DNA of 28,677 bases, from IMG/VR virus record IMGVR_UViG_3300025853_000494, positions 1 to 28,677 of that record. One strand, 5' to 3'. The position numbers were made by a program, and so were the translations under genes. Position 1 is the stretch's first letter. Every line of letters begins with the position of its first letter. This DNA is from a virus. This document shows positions 13,048 to 19,145 of this stretch, piece after piece. The notes under the pieces were generated by a model. It worked only from the letters and a program-made list of their open reading frames with translations, made no database searches and was not told the DNA's origin.

Positions 13048-13907
13048 TGAAACACCCTGCTGAACTGGCGTTGCACCAATACATGGAGAATGCTGCTAAC
13101 GGTAAGTCTACTATGTCACAGGAGACTATCAAGCAAGTAGGTCTTGATGTTATGAGTGCGCTTGGACGCCAGTTTGGTGGGGGCAATAAGCGCGATGAGT
13201 TTGGTCTGCGTATGTCTAATGTAGGCAGACCGACTTGTCAGCTTTGGTTTGATAAGAATGAACCAGAGAAGGCGTTGCCCCTACCAACAACATTCGTGAT
13301 GAACATGATGCTTGGAGACATTGTTGAAGCTGTCTTCAAGGGGCTACTTAAAGAAGCAGGAGTGGAGTATGAAGGCGATAAGAAAGTTACGCTTGACCTT
13401 GATGAGAATACATCCGTCTCTGGCACCTATGATATTGTTATTGATGGTGCTGTTGATGATGTTAAGTCAGCGTCTAATTGGTCTTACAATAACAAGTTTG
13501 AATCATTCGATACACTGAGCAAGGGCGACTCATTTGGTTATGTGGCACAGCTTGCTGGCTACGCTAAAGCATCAGGCAAACGTGCTGGTGGTTGGTGGGT
13601 AGTCAACAAAGCCAATGGCGAGTTCAAGTATGTACCAGCTACAGGGCTTGATGTGGAGAAAGAGGTAGCCAACATTAAAAACACGGCAGAGGCTGTTGAG
13701 AAGAACGAGTTCAATCGTTGCTTTGAAGCAGTTGATGAGACGTTCAGAGGCAAGCCTACGGGAAACAAAGTTCTATCCACTGAGTGTGGCTTCTGCCGTT
13801 ATCGCTTCGCTTGCTGGCCCGGACTGGAAGAACGCCCATCCGTAGTGTCACAGGCAAAGCAGCCTAAGACTGTCGCATACGTATCGTTGGCGGAAGAATA
13901 TGCCTAA
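13047..13907 (+). CDS. Cas4/RecB-like Fe-S exonuclease, PD-(D/E)xK (286 aa)
   Basis: A PD-(D/E)xK nuclease of the RecB/Cas4 type. Motif I-like GDIVEAVF (Glu94), Asp129 in SGTYDIVID, the DVK pair (Asp138-Val-Lys140) and Gln168 in YVAQLAGY form the nuclease centre. Cys64 plus C247-x2-C250-x5-C256 (ECGFCRYRFACWPG) match the four-cysteine Fe-S cluster of AddB/Cas4 nucleases. In phages such enzymes process DNA ends or degrade host DNA for nucleotides. No Cas1 or CRISPR repeat is nearby, so it belongs with replication and recombination. It overlaps the SSB stop by one base (TAATG) and the next gene by eight. Confidence 0.85.
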   Translation: MKHPAELALHQYMENAANGKSTMSQETIKQVGLDVMSALGRQFGGGNKRDEFGLRMSNVGRPTCQLWFDKNEPEKALPLPTTFVMNMMLGDIVEAVFKGLLKEAGVEYEGDKKVTLDLDENTSVSGTYDIVIDGAVDDVKSASNWSYNNKFESFDTLSKGDSFGYVAQLAGYAKASGKRAGGWWVVNKANGEFKYVPATGLDVEKEVANIKNTAEAVEKNEFNRCFEAVDETFRGKPTGNKVLSTECGFCRYRFACWPGLEERPSVVSQAKQPKTVAYVSLAEEYA

Positions 13908-14355
13908 CGCAAAACAATTCCGTGCAGCACGGAAATACGGATATAGGAGTGGATTAGAACATAGAGTATCTATCTATCTGGACGAACTTGACATTGATTA
14001 TTTGTATGAGCAGGTCAAGATTGAGTGGGAAGACTTAGCCTACCGCACCTATACACCAGACTTCGTGCTGCACAACGGCATCATCATTGAGACGAAGGGC
14101 ATGTTCACTGCTGCTGACAGACGCAAACATCTTGCCATCAAGAAGCAGCATCCAGCACTTGACATTCGCTTTGTGTTCGAGAATAGTAGAAGAAAGCTAC
14201 GCAAGGGTGCCAAGTCAACCTACGGTGAGTGGTGTATCAAGTATGGATTTAGATACTATGACCGTATCATTCCAGAGGATTGGCTTAAAGAAAAGGGAAA
14301 GAACAAGCACCCTAAGTTTATCAAGTTTAACGGAACCAAAGTGAAAAGGAGATAG
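13900..14355 (+). CDS. T7 endonuclease I-like Holliday-junction resolvase (151 aa)
   Basis: Matches T7 gp3 (endonuclease I) in length and catalytic residues: Glu20 (RSGLEHRV), Asp54 (YTPDFVL) and E64-x-K66 (IIETKG), almost the same numbering as the T7 enzyme (Glu20, Asp55, Glu65, Lys67). The following RRKHLAIKKQHPALDIRFVF helix-strand is also typical. It should cut branched DNA during replication and packaging and help degrade host DNA. The C-terminus is Lys-rich. The start overlaps the Fe-S nuclease by eight bases. Confidence 0.9.
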   Translation: MPNAKQFRAARKYGYRSGLEHRVSIYLDELDIDYLYEQVKIEWEDLAYRTYTPDFVLHNGIIIETKGMFTAADRRKHLAIKKQHPALDIRFVFENSRRKLRKGAKSTYGEWCIKYGFRYYDRIIPEDWLKEKGKNKHPKFIKFNGTKVKRR

Positions 14356-14358
14356 AGC

Positions 14359-14709
14359 ATGGACATTGAGAACATAGAAGATGAAGACTTTGTAATCAGG
14401 ATTCGTCCGACTGTAAATAACTCAGAGTGGACAGGAGAGATTGACATTGCTATCATATCATCCGCTGGCAATCCTCTTGATGATGAGGGTTACAGTCAGG
14501 TCATGCACTTCTGCAAGATGATGTGTGCCACTGTTCCAATCATGGAGCAGGACGAAACTATTCGTAATCTTGTGCATACATATGTAATGGAAGTTGTTGA
14601 CAAAGACAGTGACTATGTGCTAGAAGAAGATGAAGATGTGATTATCACTAAGGAAGATGGTAACGTGGTGCATCTGAGTTTCGGTAGCAAGACAAAGGGG
14701 AGTGCATGA
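14359..14709 (+). CDS. Acidic protein of unknown function (116 aa)
   Basis: The start at 14359 has AAAAGGAG (14344-14351) seven bases upstream. The protein is acidic, with a Glu/Asp cluster at the start (MDIENIEDEDFVIRIRP) and another near residues 88-94 (LEEDEDV). The middle contains FCKMMCATVP. Its place between nuclease genes and a nucleotide-metabolism gene suggests a replication-associated accessory role. No family is recognised. Confidence 0.65.
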   Translation: MDIENIEDEDFVIRIRPTVNNSEWTGEIDIAIISSAGNPLDDEGYSQVMHFCKMMCATVPIMEQDETIRNLVHTYVMEVVDKDSDYVLEEDEDVIITKEDGNVVHLSFGSKTKGSA

Positions 14710-14975
14710 TGACGGACTATGGAAAGATGATACGAGAGTACGAGGAAAAGCAAGCTGATATGGTGAACAGCCCACCACATTACAATGCTACAGGCATTGA
14801 GTGTATTCAGGCTATTGCCGCAGCTACAGATGATGGGTTTGAATACTACCTTCAAGGCAACATTATGAAGTATGTGTGGCGATATCGCTACAAGGACAAA
14901 CCACTTGAGGACTTAGAAAAAGCCCAGTGGTATCTGGACAAGTTGATTGAGGAAGTGATGAGCAATGAGAGTTAA
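14709..14975 (+). CDS. DUF3310 protein (88 aa)
   Basis: Shows the DUF3310 pattern: NSPPHYNATGIECIQAIAA, then YYLQGNIMKYVWRYRYKDK and PLEDLEKAQWYLDKLIEEV. This small helical family is common in phages and is sometimes labelled a nucleotide kinase, without firm evidence. A role near dNTP metabolism fits its position just before RNR. Two ATGs compete: 14706 is only three bases from AGGGGAG (14696-14702), while 14709 is six bases away and is preferred. It overlaps the next small gene by 11 bases. Confidence 0.8.
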   Translation: MTDYGKMIREYEEKQADMVNSPPHYNATGIECIQAIAAATDDGFEYYLQGNIMKYVWRYRYKDKPLEDLEKAQWYLDKLIEEVMSNES

Positions 14976-15123
14976 GGTATATATCACTATCGACATTGAC
15001 CCAGAAGAATACCCCATACCTGCTGATGAGGATGTGGGGCTAGAGATTGAGGATGGCATCCGTGAATATTTCTATGATGTAGAGGGTGCTGAAATTAGAC
15101 ATATGAAAACATTAACGGAGTGA
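14965..15123 (+). CDS. Small acidic marine-phage protein (52 aa)
   Basis: ATG 14965 follows GAGGAAG at a normal distance and opens a frame beginning MRVKVYITIDIDPEEYPIPA, then DEDVGLEIEDGIREYFYDVE. It ends at TGA 15121-15123, seven bases before the RNR start. A beta-strand start with IDIDPEEYP and an acidic helix is a pattern I recall from short hypothetical proteins in marine phages. Overlap with DUF3310, a ribosome-binding site and tight spacing to RNR support a real gene. Function unknown. Confidence 0.7.
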   Translation: MRVKVYITIDIDPEEYPIPADEDVGLEIEDGIREYFYDVEGAEIRHMKTLTE

Positions 15124-15129
15124 GACACC

Positions 15130-17091
15130 ATGAACAATTATCTACCAACAGACTACCAAAATTTTATCGCCCTCTCACGGTATGCCCGATGGAAAGAGGA
15201 CGAACAACGAAGGGAGACGTGGAGTGAAACAGTCACACGATACTTTGATTATATTACTAAGCATCTGGTCACTAAGCATGACTATCAGCTTTCTGATTCA
15301 CTGAGAGGTGAACTAGAAGAAGCGGTGCTTAACCAAGACATCATGCCAAGTATGAGAGCATTGATGACTGCCGGTCCCGCACTTGACAGATGTCATGTTG
15401 GCGGTTACAACTGTTCCTATGTTCCAGTTGATAGTCCACGTGCTTTCGATGAGACTATGTACATTCTTATGTGCGGCACTGGTGTAGGCTTCTCAGTGGA
15501 ACGTCATAACATTGAGAAGCTGCCTATCATCAACGAAGATATGCACGACACGGATACTGTCATAAAGGTTGGTGATTCTCGTCCGGGCTGGGCCAAGTCT
15601 CTGCGCGAACTAATCTCCTTGTTGTATGCAGGACAAATTCCTAAGTTTGATGTGAGCGAAGTAAGACCCGCAGGAGCAAGGCTCAAGACTTTTGGTGGTC
15701 GTGCCTCTGGTCCCCAACCATTACTGCAGCTTTTCGACTTCTGTATAGAAAAGTTTAAGGGTGCTTCTGGTCGCAGACTCTATCCCATCGAATGTCACGA
15801 CATCATGTGTAAGATTGGTGAGGTTGTTGTTGTAGGTGGGGTGCGCCGCAGCGCACTTATCAGCCTATCAAATCTGAATGATGACCAGATGCGTCATGCA
15901 AAGTCGGGTGTTTGGTGGGATGAACCTGAGAAAAACATCATTCGTGAAGGGCAACGTGCGCTTGCAAACAATAGCGTTGCGTACAAAGAGAAACCGCAGA
16001 TGGGTACATTCATGCGTGAGTGGCTGTCTCTTTATGAAAGCCATTCCGGTGAACGTGGTATCTTCAACCGTCAGGCTGCTAAGAAACAGGCAGCCAAAAA
16101 TGGACGGCGTGATATTGACCACGACTTTGGTTGCAACCCCTGTTCTGAAATTATTCTTAGACCATATCAATTCTGTAATCTGTCTGAGGTTGTAGTACGT
16201 GCAAGCGATACACAGCAAACACTGACAGAGAAGGTTCGCCTTGCTACAATCCTTGGCACGTTCCAGTCTACGCTGACTGACTTCAAATATCTGCGTAAGA
16301 TATGGCGAACAAACACAGAGGAAGAACGTCTGCTTGGTGTGTCACTGACTGGCATCATGGACAATGCCCTGATGTCCGGTAAGTCTGCACATCTTGGCAT
16401 GAACATTGGTGCTACGCTTGAGTCACTCAAGAATGTAGCGGTTGAGACTAACGCAGCTATGGCAGCACAGCTTGGTATTCCACAGTCAACAGCCATTACC
16501 TGTGTTAAACCTAGTGGTACAGTATCGCAGCTTGTAGACAGTGCCAGTGGCATTCATGCACGGCACAACCCATACTACATTCGTACTGTTCGTGGTGACA
16601 ACAAAGACCCAATTACACAGTTCCTTATCTCTGAGGGCATTCCTGCAGAACCGGATGCGACTAAGCCTGACAGCACTACAGTGTTCAGCTTCCCTATGAA
16701 GTCACCAGACAGTGCTGTGTGTCGTACAGATATGTACGCTATTGAGCAGCTTGAACTATGGCTGATCTATCAGCGTCACTGGTGTGAACACAAGCCTAGT
16801 GTCACCATCTCTGTGAAGGAACACGAGTGGATGGATGTAGGCTCGTGGGTATATGAACACTTTGATGAAGTGTCAGGCATCAGCTTCTTGCCTTTCAGTG
16901 AACACACATACAAGCAAGCACCTTATCAGGACATTGATGAAGAAACTTACAATGAACTGTTGACAAAGATGCCAAAGAGTGTAGACTGGTCAAAGCTACA
17001 GGAGTTTGAGAAGGAAGACACCACATCAGGTGGACGTGAGTTGGCTTGTACTGCTGGCGTGTGTGAAGTAGTAGATTTGGATGCAGCGTAA
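15130..17091 (+). CDS. Class II (cobalamin-dependent) ribonucleotide reductase (653 aa)
   Basis: Converts ribonucleotides to deoxyribonucleotides using adenosylcobalamin. By comparison with the monomeric Lactobacillus enzyme, the active site is N336-P-C338-S-E340 (thiyl-radical Cys338 with Asn336 and Glu340). The redox pair is Cys95 (GGYNCSYVP) and Cys349 (QFCNLSEV). The C-terminal shuttle pair is C640-x4-C645. The CVKPSGTVSQLVDSASGIH block (458-476) is typical of this class. At 653 residues it is shorter than the 739-residue Lactobacillus enzyme. No B12-synthesis gene is present, so the cofactor must come from the host or its uptake. The phage glutaredoxin (4667-4891) is a plausible reductant. 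Confidence 0.92.
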   Translation: MNNYLPTDYQNFIALSRYARWKEDEQRRETWSETVTRYFDYITKHLVTKHDYQLSDSLRGELEEAVLNQDIMPSMRALMTAGPALDRCHVGGYNCSYVPVDSPRAFDETMYILMCGTGVGFSVERHNIEKLPIINEDMHDTDTVIKVGDSRPGWAKSLRELISLLYAGQIPKFDVSEVRPAGARLKTFGGRASGPQPLLQLFDFCIEKFKGASGRRLYPIECHDIMCKIGEVVVVGGVRRSALISLSNLNDDQMRHAKSGVWWDEPEKNIIREGQRALANNSVAYKEKPQMGTFMREWLSLYESHSGERGIFNRQAAKKQAAKNGRRDIDHDFGCNPCSEIILRPYQFCNLSEVVVRASDTQQTLTEKVRLATILGTFQSTLTDFKYLRKIWRTNTEEERLLGVSLTGIMDNALMSGKSAHLGMNIGATLESLKNVAVETNAAMAAQLGIPQSTAITCVKPSGTVSQLVDSASGIHARHNPYYIRTVRGDNKDPITQFLISEGIPAEPDATKPDSTTVFSFPMKSPDSAVCRTDMYAIEQLELWLIYQRHWCEHKPSVTISVKEHEWMDVGSWVYEHFDEVSGISFLPFSEHTYKQAPYQDIDEETYNELLTKMPKSVDWSKLQEFEKEDTTSGGRELACTAGVCEVVDLDAA

Positions 17092-17099
17092 GAAAGGAG

Positions 17100-17128
17100 T
17101 TGACAATGGTAGGAAAGATTGTTATACA
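17100..17128 (+). promoter_or_regulatory. Candidate internal promoter P17100
   Basis: TTGACA (17100-17105), 17 bp, TATACA (17123-17128): a strong match to consensus and the phage's own 17-bp spacing. It overlaps the start of gene 17106, so a transcript from it would serve the genes from 17287 onward. It could be a chance match. Confidence 0.5.
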
Positions 17129-17297
17129 GGAAGTAATGGAACACGAAGATGGTTCGGCTACTGTAACATTTGAGTGCGACAATGAAGCAAAAGAAGCACT
17201 TATTAGTGAGGGAATACTGTCGCTAATTACAAAAGCAGTAGATAAATATAATGAAGATTACAATTGGATGAAAGGAGAAGCCGAAAATGAAGATTAA
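17106..17297 (+). CDS. Small acidic protein of unknown function (63 aa)
   Basis: The start at 17106 (MVGKIVIQEVMEHEDGSATV) follows AAAGGAG (17093-17099) at six bases. It reads as beta-beta-helix: two strands (GKIVIQEVMEH and SATVTFECDN), then an amphipathic helix (EALISEGILSLITKAVDKYN). No catalytic residues stand out and no family name is recognised. It directly follows RNR and overlaps the next gene by 11 bases. Confidence 0.7.
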   Translation: MVGKIVIQEVMEHEDGSATVTFECDNEAKEALISEGILSLITKAVDKYNEDYNWMKGEAENED

Positions 17298-17502
17298 ATT
17301 TGATACACACACAAAGGATGTTGCTGCTGCAGCGGCTGCATTCAGTACACTATATGCGTACTGCAAAGACTTGACACTGAATAAATCATCTTGGGGTGAA
17401 GAGTGCTTGAATATCTATGGTGAGATTGACTCAACTAATATGAGTGTATTAGAGAGTGCCTTGCCAGATGGTACGTTTAATGAAGACGCAGATAAACTAT
17501 GA
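17287..17502 (+). CDS. Small protein of unknown function (71 aa)
   Basis: The start at 17287 has AAAGGAG (17270-17276) ten bases upstream, within the preceding gene. An early run of Ala (DVAAAAAAFSTLYAYC) suggests a helix, followed by a polar, acidic part (SSWGEECLNIYGEI). No family is recognised. Its stop overlaps the start of a small membrane-protein gene (ATGA-type overlap at 17499-17502). Confidence 0.6.
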   Translation: MKIKFDTHTKDVAAAAAAFSTLYAYCKDLTLNKSSWGEECLNIYGEIDSTNMSVLESALPDGTFNEDADKL

Positions 17503-17612
17503 GCAACTTAATGCTTATGCTAATAGCTATATGGATAACCACAATAGGTTTGTGGTGGGAAATGTATAGCCTTCGTAAGTGGATGGAAAAACAAACAGAA
17601 AAGGATAATTAA
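17499..17612 (+). CDS. Single-span membrane microprotein (37 aa)
   Basis: ATG 17499 overlaps the preceding stop codon. The frame encodes MSNLMLMLIAIWITTIGLWW and then a charged tail, EMYSLRKWMEKQTEKDN. One hydrophobic helix spans about residues 3-20, and the Arg/Lys that follow predict a cytoplasmic C-terminus. It ends one base before the next gene. Overlap and layout favour a real gene. Possible roles are a holin-like or host-membrane function; nothing more specific can be said. Confidence 0.6.
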   Translation: MSNLMLMLIAIWITTIGLWWEMYSLRKWMEKQTEKDN

Positions 17613-17613
17613 A

Positions 17614-17835
17614 ATGGCAGAACAAAATAAAATCACTATTAACGATCAAGAGTACGACTTTGATTCGCTTGGTGAGCAGTCACAGTACTTTGTCAATCAA
17701 GTGCGTAATTTGAAAGCACGTATTGCTGAAGCAAGGTTTAACCTAGATCAACTTGTTGCAGCGGAAGATGCCTTCAGTGCCGCACTAATTAATTCGGTAA
17801 AGCCTAGTGAGCCAGAAGAAAAAGCAGCAGAGTAA
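17614..17835 (+). CDS. Small coiled-coil protein, DUF6447-like (73 aa)
   Basis: An N-terminal strand pair (KITINDQEYDFDSLGEQ) leads into a long helix (YFVNQVRNLKARIAEARFNL, continuing to about residue 62) with coiled-coil spacing and an acidic end. This strand-plus-helix layout resembles the small DUF6447 phage proteins, though the match is from memory. AAAGGA lies upstream, partly within the preceding microprotein gene. A further frame (17807-17956) overlaps its 3' end. Confidence 0.65.
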   Translation: MAEQNKITINDQEYDFDSLGEQSQYFVNQVRNLKARIAEARFNLDQLVAAEDAFSAALINSVKPSEPEEKAAE

Positions 17836-17956
17836 ATTAGTTTGGAAACAGGGTGAGGATTGGGTGCAGTTTAACCCTCCTCGCCACCATCCAAGTTACG
17901 AAGAGTGGTTGAAACTGAAAGAAAAGGAGAAGAGAGATGTTGATGGAAAGATTTAA
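17807..17956 (+). CDS. Possible small overlapping gene, GTG start (49 aa)
   Basis: The 101-base gap between genes 17614 and 17937 lies within an open frame from GTG 17807 to TAA 17954-17956. It encodes QQSKLVWKQGEDWVQFNPPR and then HHPSYEEWLKLKEKEKRD. The Trp-rich, charged composition is protein-like rather than random. No clear ribosome-binding site precedes the GTG, and both ends overlap neighbouring genes, so this is provisional. Function unknown. Confidence 0.45.
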   Translation: MSQKKKQQSKLVWKQGEDWVQFNPPRHHPSYEEWLKLKEKEKRDVDGKI

Positions 17957-18455
17957 AGAAAACCCTTATACTGGTAAGCCTATGTATTACAAAGATAATC
18001 CAGAGGCAATGACTAGAAGAAATAAAAATAGAATGTGGGTGAATGGGAAATATATTTCTAAGTCACATCCTTTACATAAACCCGGACGCTACAAATCTCT
18101 TGACGATGCATGGTCGCATTCACAGATTGAAAGCACTAGTCAGGGTGAAGTATATGCCATTGTTAATGACGCTTGGCCTGATTGGATAAAGGTAGGCAAA
18201 GCCAGCATTGCGGAAGACCGTCTAAATGGATATCAAACATCTTCACCCTTTCGTGATTACTCTATAATTGCTACACTCTATACAGAAGATAGGCATAGTA
18301 AAGAACGAGAGATGCATAAAGTATTTCAGCATTTTGCAAAAGAACGTAGAGGTGAATGGTTTAAAATTGATAAAATAAAAGCAATCAATATATTTAATAT
18401 TCACGCAATGAGTGAACTAAGTAAGGAGGTTGAGAATGAACGAAATTCTATTTAG
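17937..18455 (+). CDS. GIY-YIG-like endonuclease, T5orf172 type (172 aa)
   Basis: Residues 70-141 match the T5orf172/MUG113 branch of the GIY-YIG fold: GEVYAIVN (70-77), WIKVGKAS (83-90), Arg95, a helix holding SKEREMHKVF (candidate catalytic Glu125) and RRGEWF near 138-142. The N-terminal ~60 residues are basic (TRRNKNRMWVNGKYISKS) and may bind DNA. Such proteins may cut DNA as stand-alone homing or exclusion nucleases, or serve in repair. The start at 17937 has AAGGAG (17924-17929) seven bases upstream. It sits among accessory genes, a usual place for mobile endonucleases. It overlaps the next gene by 20 bases. Confidence 0.75.
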   Translation: MLMERFKENPYTGKPMYYKDNPEAMTRRNKNRMWVNGKYISKSHPLHKPGRYKSLDDAWSHSQIESTSQGEVYAIVNDAWPDWIKVGKASIAEDRLNGYQTSSPFRDYSIIATLYTEDRHSKEREMHKVFQHFAKERRGEWFKIDKIKAINIFNIHAMSELSKEVENERNSI

Positions 18456-18645
18456 ACACTTTGAAGAGGGTTATACTGCTTTCAATAAGGTTTCACAGCG
18501 TAACGGAAGATTTCATCACTACGCAAATCCAGTAAAAGTGAATAACCCTCGTACCTTTACATCCCATCGTGAGTGGCAAAGAGGATGGAATACTGCATAC
18601 TTTGAGAACTTGGAGAAACTGAATGAACTTGGAGCAAGAAGCTAA
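18436..18645 (+). CDS. Small protein, RMF/CrpP-like pattern (69 aa)
   Basis: The start at 18436 follows AAGGAGG (18422-18428) at seven bases. The sequence shows EEGYTAFNKV early, an Asn-Pro rich middle (YANPVKVNNPRTF) and REWQRGWNTAYFENL late. This G-Y/A...NP...W-x2-GW-x2-A order is reminiscent of ribosome modulation factor and CrpP-like small proteins, which bind ribosomes or nucleotides. The resemblance is weak, so the role is open. It overlaps the region before MazG. Confidence 0.6.
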   Translation: MNEILFRHFEEGYTAFNKVSQRNGRFHHYANPVKVNNPRTFTSHREWQRGWNTAYFENLEKLNELGARS

Positions 18646-18667
18646 ACAATGGATGAAGGAGAAAAGG

Positions 18668-19006
18668 ATGAGCGATATAAAGGCCGACTATTACCAAGAG
18701 AAGGCTTGTGATACTGCCATCTTCCCTAAGAATAAGGCTATGGAGTATCTCACTCTTGGCCTTACAGGGGAGGCTGGCGAGATTGCAAACAAGGTCAAGA
18801 AGTTTATTAGGGATGGTGCCACTGAAGATGAGTACCTAGCTAAGAAGATACAGATTGGCTATGAGATTGGTGACGTATTATGGTATTGTGCAGTATTGGC
18901 AGAAGAAATGGGGATGAACCTTGGACACATCATGGAGAACAACTTACAGAAACTTGCTGACAGGAAGGCTCGTGGGGCTTTATCAGGCAGCGGGGATAAC
19001 CGTTAA
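18668..19006 (+). CDS. mazG: MazG-type nucleotide pyrophosphohydrolase (112 aa)
   Basis: A MazG-like all-helical enzyme that hydrolyses NTPs or dNTPs to monophosphates, or possibly the alarmone (p)ppGpp. The metal-binding residues are Glu35 and Glu38 (LTGEAGEIANK) and Glu66 and Asp69 (YEIGDVLWY). Start: ATG 18668 has AAGGAG (18656-18661) six bases upstream and begins just before the domain (ADYYQEKACDTAIF). An in-frame ATG at 18623 with GGAG would add 15 residues and cannot be excluded. Phage MazG is thought to modulate host growth signals or nucleotide pools, which fits the RNR and glutaredoxin genes here. Confidence 0.85.
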   Translation: MSDIKADYYQEKACDTAIFPKNKAMEYLTLGLTGEAGEIANKVKKFIRDGATEDEYLAKKIQIGYEIGDVLWYCAVLAEEMGMNLGHIMENNLQKLADRKARGALSGSGDNR

Positions 19007-19121
19007 ATGGTCTATATACTTGGTGCTTATCAGTTGGCTACTGTACGTAATAGGCATGGCAGGTTTAGAAAATATCTGCGGTTGTACTAGAGATTTAAAT
19101 AATTGGTGGATAAAAAATTAG
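18972..19121 (+). CDS. Possible small membrane protein at arm end (49 aa)
   Basis: An open frame from GTG 18972 to TAG 19119-19121 overlaps the end of mazG by 35 bases and stops at the terminator hairpin. It encodes one strong membrane helix (VKWSIYLVLISWLLYVIGMA) followed by GLENICGCTRDLNNWWIKN, with a Cys-x-Cys pair. AGGAAGG lies close before the GTG. The composition is protein-like and fills the otherwise empty 3' end of the operon. Later starts such as TTG 19020 are possible. Candidate holin or membrane accessory protein; provisional. Confidence 0.45.
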   Translation: MGLYQAAGITVKWSIYLVLISWLLYVIGMAGLENICGCTRDLNNWWIKN

Positions 19122-19144
19122 GGGGCTTAATTGCCCCCTTTTTT
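19121..19144. terminator. Bidirectional terminator between convergent arms
   Basis: GGGGGC (19121-19126) pairs with GCCCCC (19133-19138) across the loop TTAATT. Six T follow on the plus strand (19139-19144). On the minus strand the stem is followed by TAATTTTTTA, so it works both ways. It separates the last rightward frame from the first leftward stop codon by one base. Confidence 0.9.
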
Positions 19145-19145
19145 A

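Noticed and set aside
13047-13907. Cas4-like nuclease as a sign of a CRISPR adaptation module
   Set aside because: No Cas1/Cas2 and no repeat-spacer array nearby; position next to SSB and resolvase fits phage replication and recombination.
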